From the NCBI RefSeq assembly GCF_007751035.1, contig NZ_CP036433.1, forward strand, positions 2,895,001-2,959,000: DNA of 64,000 bases. Direction: 5' to 3'. The notes beneath the pieces are model-generated. The model was not told the origin of the DNA, searched no databases, and saw only the letters and a program-made list of their open reading frames with translations. Shown here one piece after another: positions 24,299 through 32,260 of this stretch. This DNA is from Lignipirellula cremea (GTDB taxonomy: Bacteria; Planctomycetota; Planctomycetia; Pirellulales; Pirellulaceae). The translations under genes and the position numbers were made by a program. Position 1 is the stretch's first letter; every line of letters starts with the position of its first letter.

Positions 24299-26656
24299 AT
24301 GAAATTCAACACCTTTACAATCCTTGCCGTCGCCCTGCTGTTTGCCACCTCCGCCCGCAGCGAAACACCCGCCCTGCTTCAGGCGTTTGTCCAGACGCAC
24401 TGCGTTGACTGCCATTCCGGTGATGAGCCCGAAGGCGGCCTGGGTTTTGATGCGCTCGGCTTTGACCTGTCCAGCGAAGAGACCACCCGTCGCTGGGTGC
24501 TGGCTCATGACCGCGTTTCCTCGGGCCAGATGCCGCCGAAAGATTCCGCCCAGCCTGATGCAGCAGAGAGCAAGGCGTTTCTGGATCTGCTGGCCGGGGA
24601 AGTGCGCCGCGCTGAGACCGTTCGCAACAATGTGGTGCTGCGTCGCCTGAACCGGCACGAATACGAAAACACCGTGCGCGATCTGTTCCAGACCGATGTT
24701 GAAGTGCACGGTCTGCCGGAAGATTCCTCGACCAGCGGTTACGATACCGTGGGCGAAGGGCTGGCGGTTTCCGCCGAAGCAATGCAAGCGTACCTGGAAG
24801 CGGCCGACCAGGTGCTCGACGCCGTGCTGGGCCCGCCAGAGAAGCCGGCCTATATCCACCACAAAACGAACCTGCTGGAACAGGTGGACTGGCGCGGCAA
24901 TCCGCAGCTGGAAAACCAGATCGGCAAAATGTTTCGCCGCACCCCCAACGGACTGGTGATTTTCCAGTCCGGTTATTGCCCGACCAACCTGGTGAACTTT
25001 GCCCGGCTCAAGCCGCCGGTGGGAACCTATCGCGGCAGTGTAAAAGTGCGGGCCATTCAAAGCGACAAGCCCGTCACGCTGAGGATCTATGGGGGCGATA
25101 CCATCGTCAACCGCTCCGAGCAGCATCTGGTCGGCTATTTCGACGTGCCTCCCAACGAATGGACGACGATCCATTTTGAAGATCGCCTGGTCGAAGCGGG
25201 CGGCACCTATCTGCTCAAATGCTACAACACGCAGGACACCCGGAAGGACGCCGACACGTTTCCCGGGGCCGGCATTGAGATCGGCGATATCGAGATCGAA
25301 GGGCCGATCGAACCGTGGCCGCCCGCCAGTCGCAAGCACCTGCTGGGCGATGTCGATCCGGACTCGGCCACGACCGCGGACGCCGAGAAGATTCTGCTGC
25401 GGATCCTGCCCTGGGCGTTCCGTCGACCTTTGAAGCCGGGCGAAGCGGACCTTTACATGGAGCTGTTCACGGCTTCCGCCGATGCGGGACGACCGTTTCT
25501 GGATTCGCTACGGGTCAGCCTGAAGGCGGTTCTCTGCTCGCCCGACTTTTTGTTCTTGAACGAGCCAGGGCAAACACAGATCAGCCAGTACGCCGTTGCT
25601 TCGCGGCTGTCATACTTTCTATGGAGCACCATGCCGGACCGGGAATTGTTGGCGCTGGCCAGCGCCGGCAAGTTGAGCGATCCGGCGACGCTGGGCCAAC
25701 AGGTGGAGCGGATGCTGCAGTCGCCCAAGTCGGCGGCGTTTACCGACAATTTCGCCGGCCAGTGGCTCGATCTGCGGGACATCAATTTCACCGAACCGGA
25801 CGCCAATTTGTACCCCGAGTTTGACGAACTGCTGCGGGTTTCGATGGTGCAGGAAACGACGGGACTGTTTAACGAGATCCTGGGAAAGAACCTGAGCCTG
25901 GTGAATTTTGTCGATTCCGACTTCACGTTCCTGAATGAACGGCTGGCCCTGCATTACGGCATGGATGACGTCAAAGGGCAAGAGTTCCGGCGCGTGTCGC
26001 TGCCGGCGGACAGCCCCCGCGGCGGCCTGCTGACCCAGGCTAGTATTTTGAAGATTACAGCCAACGGCACTTATACGTCGCCCGTGTTGCGGGGCGTCTG
26101 GATCCTGCAGAACATTGTGGGCCAGCCGACTTCGCCGCCGCCGGATAATGTGGGTTCGGTAGAGCCCGACATCCGCGGCGCCACGACGATTCGCGAGCAG
26201 CTGGCCAAGCATCGGGACATTCAATCGTGCAACGCCTGTCACCGGTCGATTGATCCGCCCGGCTTTGCCCTGGAGGGTTTTGACCCGATTGGCGGCCTGC
26301 GGGATCGTTATCGCACAATGGATGAAAACGGGGCCAGTTCCGGCCTGAAGCAGGCTCCATTCACTTACGCCTGGGTCCGCTACCGGATCGGACAGCCGGT
26401 CGACGCCACCGCCCAGACGCCGGACGGCCAGACGATCGACAACATTCACGACTTCAAAAAGATCCTGGCCGGCAACCCCGACCAGTTGACGCGCAACCTG
26501 GCCCAGCACCTGCTGACCTACTCCCTGGGCCGCAAGGTTGCATTCTCTGATCGGCCTGCGGTAGAGCAGATCGTTCAGCAAACCCGCCAACAAAACTACG
26601 GATTCCGCTCGCTGGTGCAAGCGGTCGTCCAAAGCCCCCTTTTCCAGAAGCCATGA
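24299..26656 (+). CDS. Planctomycete cytochrome-PSD protein (PSCyt1, DUF1587, DUF1595, DUF1592, DUF1588, DUF1585)
   Basis: The 785-residue protein has a short signal peptide, a haem motif CVDCH at 35-39 and a QMPP segment. DUF1587 (LRRLNRHEYENTVRDLF) and a beta-rich insert with GTYRGSVKVRAIQSDKP are followed by DUF1592 (ASRLSYFLWSTMPDREL) and DUF1588 with TSPVLRGVWILQNIVG and the second CxxCH in SCNACHRSIDPPGFALEGFD, then C-terminal DUF1585. It is exported, probably periplasmic, reaction unknown. It overlaps the next gene by ATGA, so the DUF1552 partner is translationally coupled. It is much closer in layout to the orphan at 11178 than to its divergent neighbour. Confidence 0.88.
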   Translation: MKFNTFTILAVALLFATSARSETPALLQAFVQTHCVDCHSGDEPEGGLGFDALGFDLSSEETTRRWVLAHDRVSSGQMPPKDSAQPDAAESKAFLDLLAGEVRRAETVRNNVVLRRLNRHEYENTVRDLFQTDVEVHGLPEDSSTSGYDTVGEGLAVSAEAMQAYLEAADQVLDAVLGPPEKPAYIHHKTNLLEQVDWRGNPQLENQIGKMFRRTPNGLVIFQSGYCPTNLVNFARLKPPVGTYRGSVKVRAIQSDKPVTLRIYGGDTIVNRSEQHLVGYFDVPPNEWTTIHFEDRLVEAGGTYLLKCYNTQDTRKDADTFPGAGIEIGDIEIEGPIEPWPPASRKHLLGDVDPDSATTADAEKILLRILPWAFRRPLKPGEADLYMELFTASADAGRPFLDSLRVSLKAVLCSPDFLFLNEPGQTQISQYAVASRLSYFLWSTMPDRELLALASAGKLSDPATLGQQVERMLQSPKSAAFTDNFAGQWLDLRDINFTEPDANLYPEFDELLRVSMVQETTGLFNEILGKNLSLVNFVDSDFTFLNERLALHYGMDDVKGQEFRRVSLPADSPRGGLLTQASILKITANGTYTSPVLRGVWILQNIVGQPTSPPPDNVGSVEPDIRGATTIREQLAKHRDIQSCNACHRSIDPPGFALEGFDPIGGLRDRYRTMDENGASSGLKQAPFTYAWVRYRIGQPVDATAQTPDGQTIDNIHDFKKILAGNPDQLTRNLAQHLLTYSLGRKVAFSDRPAVEQIVQQTRQQNYGFRSLVQAVVQSPLFQKP

Positions 26657-27930
26657 CAAACCAACTACATCGTCGCTCGCTTCTTCGCGCCGCCGGCGTC
26701 GCCATTGCGCTGCCTTTGCTGGAATCGCTTCCTGTTAAAGAATCGAAAGCAGCCGACGCGGTCGCGGGAACGCCTGAGAAACCGCGTCGCCGGATTGTCG
26801 CCATCAATGTGGGCCTGGGGCTGCATGCGCCGAACCTGACTCCGCAGCAGGCCGGCCGTAACTACGAGCTGTCGCCGTACCTGCAGGAGATCGCCGAGTT
26901 CCGCGACCAGTTCACCGTATTGTCGGGCGTATCGCATCCCGAAGTCGGCGGCGGCCACTCTTCGTACAAATCGTATCTGACTTGCGCGCCGCATCCCAAC
27001 AGCGCCGGCTTCCGCAATACGATCTCGCTGGATCAATTCGCGGCCGCAGAACTGGGGAGCGAAACGCGATTTGCTTCGCTGTCGCTCAGCAGCTCCGGCC
27101 CGGGTCTTTCCTGGTCCCGTAGCGGCGTCGAGATCCCCACCATCACGCGGCCTTCGCAGGTCTTCAAAAAGCTGTTTGTCGCCGGCAAAGCCGACGAACA
27201 GGCGCGGCAGATGCAAGCCCTCCGCGACGGACAAAGCGTGCTCGACGCAGTGATGGATAAAACCCGCCAGCTCGGCGCGAAGTTGAGCGGACGCGATCGT
27301 GAGAAGCTGGCCCAGTACTACGAATCCGTGCGTGAAGCAGAACGTCGCCTGTCCCGCGCCGAAGCCTGGGAGCACAAGCCGAAGCCCGTGGTCGATGTCA
27401 AGCCGCCTGTCGATGAGCCCGACAACAAAAAGATGCTCGAGCAGACGCGGCTGATGTACGACGTGATGCATCTGGCCCTGGACACCGATTCCACCCGGTT
27501 CATGACCTACAACATTGCCGGCATGAACGCCGTGCCCGTCATCCCTGGCGTGGATTCCGATTACCACAACCTGTCGCATCATGGGAAAGACCCGGCCAAA
27601 ATCGAGCAGCTGACGATCGTCGAACGGTCGCTTTTTGCCGAACTGGGCCGCTTCCTGAAAAAACTGAAAGAAAGCGAAGAGACCGCCGGCACGCTGTTGG
27701 ACGAAACGATGGTGATGTTCGGCTCCAACCTGGGCAACGCCAGCAGCCACGACACCAGTAACATGCCGATCCTGCTGGCTGGCGGCGGCTTCCAGCATGG
27801 CCAGCATCTGGCGTTTGATCACGACAACAACTACCCGCTGCCCAACCTGTTCATCAACATGCTGCAGCGACTGGGGCTGGAAACCGATGCCTTTGGCACG
27901 GCCACCGGAACGATGCGCGACTTCGCGTAG
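26653..27930 (+). CDS. Tat-exported DUF1552 (HXXSHH) protein
   Basis: The 425-residue protein has a twin-arginine signal (HRRSLLRAAG, arginines 7-8) and the motif YHNLSHHG (HxxSHH). It also has a conserved C-terminal part including GSNLGNASSHDTSNMPILLAGGG. It starts within the stop of the upstream cytochrome-PSD gene (ATGA), a strong sign that the two products work together in the periplasm. It is a paralogue of the protein at 22808 and of the one at 56848. Family function is unknown. A 143-bp palindromic repeat (copy B) begins 18 bp after the stop. Confidence 0.88.
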   Translation: MTNQLHRRSLLRAAGVAIALPLLESLPVKESKAADAVAGTPEKPRRRIVAINVGLGLHAPNLTPQQAGRNYELSPYLQEIAEFRDQFTVLSGVSHPEVGGGHSSYKSYLTCAPHPNSAGFRNTISLDQFAAAELGSETRFASLSLSSSGPGLSWSRSGVEIPTITRPSQVFKKLFVAGKADEQARQMQALRDGQSVLDAVMDKTRQLGAKLSGRDREKLAQYYESVREAERRLSRAEAWEHKPKPVVDVKPPVDEPDNKKMLEQTRLMYDVMHLALDTDSTRFMTYNIAGMNAVPVIPGVDSDYHNLSHHGKDPAKIEQLTIVERSLFAELGRFLKKLKESEETAGTLLDETMVMFGSNLGNASSHDTSNMPILLAGGGFQHGQHLAFDHDNNYPLPNLFINMLQRLGLETDAFGTATGTMRDFA

Positions 27931-27947
27931 GATCGCGAGGAGAATGA

Positions 27948-28090
27948 CTGCGCGATATTTTTATCGTTTTGCACCAAAGCAGGCGCAGAAAGTCGACTTT
28001 CGCTCCGCGAAAGTACGCGTTCTTTCACGGAGTGAAAGACGACTGTCAGACGCCGTTTCTTCCTCGAAGCGTGTCATCAGTATCTGGCAG
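27948..28090. repeat. Interspersed imperfect palindromic element, copy B
   Basis: The spacer 27931-28259 contains a copy of the same element as at 8390, from CTGCGCGATATTT at 27948 to TATCTGGCAG at 28090. The core is almost identical: GAAAGTCGACTTTC at 27988-28001, CTTTCGC-TCC-GCGAAAG at 27997-28013, and CTTTCAC-GGA-GTGAAAG at 28022-28038. The outer arms have diverged more. The remaining spacer shows only a weak GGAA ribosome binding site before the next gene. Confidence 0.85.
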
Positions 28091-28259
28091 TAAATAACGA
28101 CGCAGTTCAGACGCCGTTCTCGAATCGTGCTGAACGCGACTTCCAATTAGCCGTTTTGGCGATAGCCACGGTTAACGAAAAGGAACAGCGGCTCGCGCGA
28201 AAATGGCCAAACCTGAAATTGAAACTTGACGCACCACTACCTCATCACACGGAATCACC

Positions 28260-28697
28260 ATGGCGTTGCTCCGAAAGATACTGGCCGTGGTGCTGGGGAT
28301 TATCGCCGGCAGCGCGTTCAATATGGCGATCGTGACGCTGTCTCACGTGGCGTTCCCGTTGCCCAAGGGCGTGGACCCGAACGATATGGAAGCATTCCAG
28401 GCTCATGTGGCAGCCCATGGCCTGCCGCTGGGCGCCTTGCTGATGGTGCTGCTCGCTCATGCAGGCGGTAGCCTGGCCAGTGGCTTTGTCTGCGGGCTGG
28501 TCGCTGGTAGGCCCTGGTACGCGGCCGCCGTGGGGCTGGGGATTCTATGGCTGTGCGGCGGCGTCGCCATGCTGCTGGTGCTGCCGGCGCCGCTCTGGTT
28601 CGCCGTCGCCGACGTCGTGCTGTACGTGCCGGCGGCCCTTCTGGGAGTTTTTCTGGGCGGCGCTGTGACGGAATCGAAACCACCGAAACCGGCGTAA
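28260..28697 (+). CDS. Small integral membrane protein, unknown
   Basis: The 145-residue protein has about four hydrophobic helices (roughly 5-30, 55-85, 87-110 and 115-138). A short loop after the first helix (PLPKGVDPNDMEAFQAHVAAHGLP) recalls many small planctomycete and bacteroidete membrane proteins without assigned function. No catalytic motif is seen. A GGAA ribosome binding site lies seven bases before the ATG. The gene downstream is convergent. Confidence 0.7.
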   Translation: MALLRKILAVVLGIIAGSAFNMAIVTLSHVAFPLPKGVDPNDMEAFQAHVAAHGLPLGALLMVLLAHAGGSLASGFVCGLVAGRPWYAAAVGLGILWLCGGVAMLLVLPAPLWFAVADVVLYVPAALLGVFLGGAVTESKPPKPA

Positions 28698-28758
28698 TAC
28701 GATCCCGCTTTTGCGTCAGCAACCGATCGTTGCTGACGGGGAAAACCGCACCGGCGTG

Positions 28759-30150
28759 CTATTCGCCGACGCAGACCAGGTGGTCTTTGGTGCGGATATA
28801 AACGTGAGCGTCGTCAAAAGCCAGGCTGCTCTTGAACTCGGCGTCGAGTTCGTTCTGCGCGATTTCCAGATACTCGCGCCCCGGGGCAATCACCAGCGTA
28901 GAGCCGCGATTGTTGCTGACGTAAAGTCGATCGCCGCCCAGGCTCAGGCTGGGATCAACGCGGCCGCCGGCAAAGGGCAGTCGCTTGCGATAGACCCGGT
29001 CGCCCGACACGGCGTCGCTCACTTCCAGCAGTCCCTGTTCGTTGACGCAGTACAACAGGCCGTCGTAAAGCAGCGGCGAAGCCAGGTAGTCGGCCCGCGT
29101 GGCGGAAGCCTCCCAGAGCACCGCGTTGTCGGCCGTTTTCTCGTCGATCGCGGCCGCCAGATCAATCGCCTTTACCGCACCTTCCACCTGGGCGTAGATC
29201 GTCTCGCCATTCGCCAGGGGAGAGCAGTGGTTCAAGCGGAACAGTCCCTGCGCCAGCACTTCCCCGTCGGCTAACCGCAGGACAGATCCTGTCGGGGTGA
29301 CGACGACCGCCGTGCTGTTCACGTGGGCTAGCACCGGGCTGCCGTGACGACATTCCTGCGGCGCCGTCCACAGCACCTTGCCGGTCGCCGCATCGAGTGC
29401 GGTCAGCTGCCGGGCCTGCACAATCAGCTTCCCGTCGGCCGCGATGGGCGAAGCGCTCATGTCGTTTCCGGACGGCTCCAGTCGCACCATCCAGTTCTGT
29501 TTACCGTCGAGCGTATGGGAAGAGACGACGCCAGTCCCGAACGCGGCGAAAACATTCTTGCCGTCGCTGGCAGGCGTGCAGCCCGTGTTTCCGGTGTCGC
29601 CGCCTTTGAGCGGCGGGAACGCGGTCAATGCTTCGTACTCTTTCCGCAGGGCGTTGATTTGTGCTTCGAGTTCGATCTCAAGCGGTTCATTTTCGGCCTT
29701 GCGGGCCTCCTGTTTCTCCCGCTGGACGGCATCGATTTTCTCGCGAACCAACTTTGCCTGTTCCAGGTCGCGTTCAATTTTTTTCCCTTCCTTCTCGCCC
29801 AGCAGATCGACATAGCGATGCGAGCGGCTCCACTGGATCTGGCCGTCGGACGCGGCGACGCAGATCAGGTCGGAGGGTTCGGCCAGCACGAACAGGCGGC
29901 CGTCGACCAGAATCGGCGACGCCAGGCTGGCGCCCGGCAGCTTCGTTTTCCAGGCGATGTTCTGCTCCGCCGACCATTTAACCGGCGGGTCGCCGGCAGG
30001 GAAATGGCCCGTTCCATCGTTTCGCCAGCCTTTTTCGGCCGAAGCCAGGGAGACGAAGTCCGCTGGCAAAACGCCTGGGAGCAGCAGCCCCAGACAACCC
30101 AGGGCCGCCCAGTGGGCGAACGTCCTCTGACATACCCGATCCTTGCGCAT
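28759..30150 (-). CDS. Secreted PQQ-type beta-propeller protein with coiled-coil insertion
   Basis: The 463-residue protein has an export signal (about 1-38) and then WRNDGTGHFPAGDPPVKW, a start common to planctomycete propeller proteins. PQQ-like blades follow (ASPILVDGRLFVLAEPSDLICVAASDG and ALDAATGKVLW are recognisable). Between the first and second blades lies a highly charged, heptad-like segment (about 115-172, EKEGKKIERDLEQAKLV and REKQEARKAENEPLE), predicted as a coiled coil protruding from the propeller. An AAGGAGTG ribosome binding site supports the ATG at 30150. Substrate is unknown. Confidence 0.8.
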   Translation of the reverse strand: MRKDRVCQRTFAHWAALGCLGLLLPGVLPADFVSLASAEKGWRNDGTGHFPAGDPPVKWSAEQNIAWKTKLPGASLASPILVDGRLFVLAEPSDLICVAASDGQIQWSRSHRYVDLLGEKEGKKIERDLEQAKLVREKIDAVQREKQEARKAENEPLEIELEAQINALRKEYEALTAFPPLKGGDTGNTGCTPASDGKNVFAAFGTGVVSSHTLDGKQNWMVRLEPSGNDMSASPIAADGKLIVQARQLTALDAATGKVLWTAPQECRHGSPVLAHVNSTAVVVTPTGSVLRLADGEVLAQGLFRLNHCSPLANGETIYAQVEGAVKAIDLAAAIDEKTADNAVLWEASATRADYLASPLLYDGLLYCVNEQGLLEVSDAVSGDRVYRKRLPFAGGRVDPSLSLGGDRLYVSNNRGSTLVIAPGREYLEIAQNELDAEFKSSLAFDDAHVYIRTKDHLVCVGE

Positions 30151-30535
30151 CGCTACACTCCTTGAATTCGAAAGAGGCTTCCCCGCACCGATCAGCCTTT
30201 TTTTATCCGTCATTGGTCCGCCGACGTCAATGCAGATTTCCTGCGGGGCTGTCGGCTTTACTGTTGCGGTTTACGCAAAGGGCGGGCGGCGACAACCCCT
30301 GGCCCGTTTCACGGCGTCCCTATAATAGGAAGGAAGGATCCGCGAAAAAGCAGGTGCGCAGCCCTGCAGCAACGGACGGGTTCTGGCAGCCTTTTGCCAG
30401 ATCCTGCCCGGGAGCGGCAGGCGACCTCTTCTATTCTGAACATCTATTTTGAACATCATCCTGTTCTGAATCTCACCAGTTTTGCTGAAACATGTCCGGC
30501 ACGGAAAACGCTGGAACGGAAAGGACGTGTCGTCG
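30151..30535. other. Spacer with structured leader and short direct repeats
   Basis: This 385-bp divergent spacer has a TATAAT at 30321-30326 without a credible -35 box. A TCTGGCA/TGCCAGA hairpin lies at 30382-30401, extended by CGGG/CCCG pairing. Between 30434 and 30475 the words CTGAACATC, TTTGAACATC and TCTGAATC recur at near-regular spacing. No gene was found. Confidence 0.4.
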
Positions 30536-31603
30536 ATGAATCATCTCGACGCATTGCTAATGGAAATCGTCGAATCGCCGGACGAGGATCATCCCCGGCT
30601 GGTGTTTGCGGACTATCTTGAGGACCGGGGCGATCCACGGGGAGAGTTTGTGCGCGTGCAGTGCGAGCTAGCGACGGGCGGCTGTTCCGCGGCCCGGCAA
30701 AGGGAGCTGGAGCTTCGCGAAGCTGATTTGCTGGCGGCCCATCGGGCTGAGTGGATCGCGGCCGTTCCACCGGCGCTAGCCGAGGCGGTGCAGTTCCGGC
30801 GGGGGTTTATCGAACATCTGCGCGCCGCCAGTCCTTTGCTCACGGAGCATGCCGACGCCATGTTTCGCGTGGCGCCAACGCTCAGCAGCATCGACCTGGA
30901 CTGCACAGGCTATCGCGATGTCGAACTGGCCAACTGGCGCCATTCCTTGCGAATTACCGAGCTCTCCCTCCGCGGGGTGCTGTCGCTGGAAGATTTGAAA
31001 CTTCTGGGCCGCTCGCGGTATTTACCCCAGTTGCGTTCGCTGGCGCTGTTGCGCGTGCCGCTGGCAGTGGCGGGAGCCAGAGAACTGGCGGCATCGACGG
31101 GCCTTAAAGGGGTGCAGACCTTGCGGCTGGATCAAAACGCCCTGGGCGACGCCGGGGTACAGGAACTGGCTGCCATGAAGAACATGCCGCGGCTGACCAG
31201 CCTGCGACTTTTCGGCAACGAAATCGGAACCGCGGGGGCAAGGGCCATTACCTTGTCGCCCCGGCTGGGATCGCTAACCAGCCTGAGCCTGTTCGCAAAC
31301 AGCATCGGCAATGCGGGCGTGCAGTCGCTGGCCGTCAACGCCAGCTCCGTCCGGCTGCGGGAGCTGGATCTGGCATGTACGGGAATCTCCAATGAGGCCG
31401 CGGAGATGCTGGCGTCTTCCCGCTTGCTGCAGAATCTCAAACTGCTCGACCTGCGCATTAATTTCCTCTCCCGTCAGCAGGAGGAATCGCTAATCCGCCA
31501 GTTTGGCGATCGCGTCCTGCTTAGGACTTTTCCCAACGGCTTTCCGTTTCGAAATTCCCACGGGGACGAACAGGGCCATGGATCAACGCCACTGGTGAAA
31601 TAA
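30536..31603 (+). CDS. TIGR02996-domain leucine-rich-repeat protein
   Basis: The 355-residue protein begins with the planctomycete TIGR02996 module (MNHLDALLMEIVESPDED, then HPRLVFADYLEDRGDPRGEF). This roughly 40-residue domain is found in front of repeat proteins in Gemmata and relatives. From about 150 on there are leucine-rich repeats with LTSLRLFGNEIGTAGARAI-type units. No signal peptide is present, so it is cytoplasmic. It is thought to be a protein-interaction scaffold; the partner is unknown. The ATG at 30536 is preferred because the TIGR02996 module starts there and GGAAAGGA precedes it. Confidence 0.82.
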   Translation: MNHLDALLMEIVESPDEDHPRLVFADYLEDRGDPRGEFVRVQCELATGGCSAARQRELELREADLLAAHRAEWIAAVPPALAEAVQFRRGFIEHLRAASPLLTEHADAMFRVAPTLSSIDLDCTGYRDVELANWRHSLRITELSLRGVLSLEDLKLLGRSRYLPQLRSLALLRVPLAVAGARELAASTGLKGVQTLRLDQNALGDAGVQELAAMKNMPRLTSLRLFGNEIGTAGARAITLSPRLGSLTSLSLFANSIGNAGVQSLAVNASSVRLRELDLACTGISNEAAEMLASSRLLQNLKLLDLRINFLSRQQEESLIRQFGDRVLLRTFPNGFPFRNSHGDEQGHGSTPLVK

Positions 31604-31722
31604 TGCGGTGTCAAAGCCGGGCAATCACACCGCGATTTGTGCCGCAAGACTTCCTTGCAGCCGCGGCATCCGGCATGATGCACAAGTCCCCGGCGCTGGC
31701 GCCGTCGTGATGGTGGACACGA

Positions 31723-31968
31723 CTACTCGTTGGGCGTATCTTTTTCTCTCATCGCGTCGCCTGCTTCGTCGAAGGTTTTCTCCATTGTGCGGCGGCCTTC
31801 TTCGGTGATTTTTTCGCTGACCTCGTTGGCCCGTTCTTTGTCGATGCCGACGCCAGCCCGGCCGTTTTCGTTGTAAAAGAAAACCACGCCTGAGTAGACG
31901 CCAGCGCCAACCAGGATCACCACGACGATCAGAAGGAACATCCCAAAACCAGAACTGCGTGAACTCAT
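31723..31968 (-). CDS. Small membrane-anchored protein with acidic tail
   Basis: The 81-residue product has one transmembrane helix (about 8-31, FGMFLLIVVVILVGAGVY) and a charged helical tail (KERANEVSEKITEEGRRTMEKTF). It is small, and the family is not recognised. An AGGTAAAG-like binding site lies before the ATG. The length of open frame, the start context and the ordered helix-plus-tail layout argue for a real gene, but this is not certain. Confidence 0.55.
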   Translation of the reverse strand: MSSRSSGFGMFLLIVVVILVGAGVYSGVVFFYNENGRAGVGIDKERANEVSEKITEEGRRTMEKTFDEAGDAMREKDTPNE

Positions 31969-32260
31969 AGCTTTACCTGGGGAGCGAGCGTGCCGGGTTT
32001 TCCCGGGGTCCCTAGACCCTGCGAATCCCCCGGCATCTTATTTCAAGAGTAAAGGGTAGAGCATGCCGCGTGCCAGGCCGCGCGAGAAAACCGAATTGCC
32101 CGGGATTCCTGCTTACCAGACATCCGGGATGGTGCGGAGGCGACCAGATTGGTTTGTTTGCGACCAGTTCCTGCTCTTGTGATAGGCGTATTCTGTTGGC
32201 ACGTTAGAATAGAAGGGCGTGAGTCGCGATCGTCGGCTCGTTCCTTTGCGGTGAGTTGGA

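Noticed and set aside
30321-30326. TATAAT as a confident promoter
   Set aside because: No -35-like hexamer is found at 16-18 bp, so it is reported only as a spacer feature.
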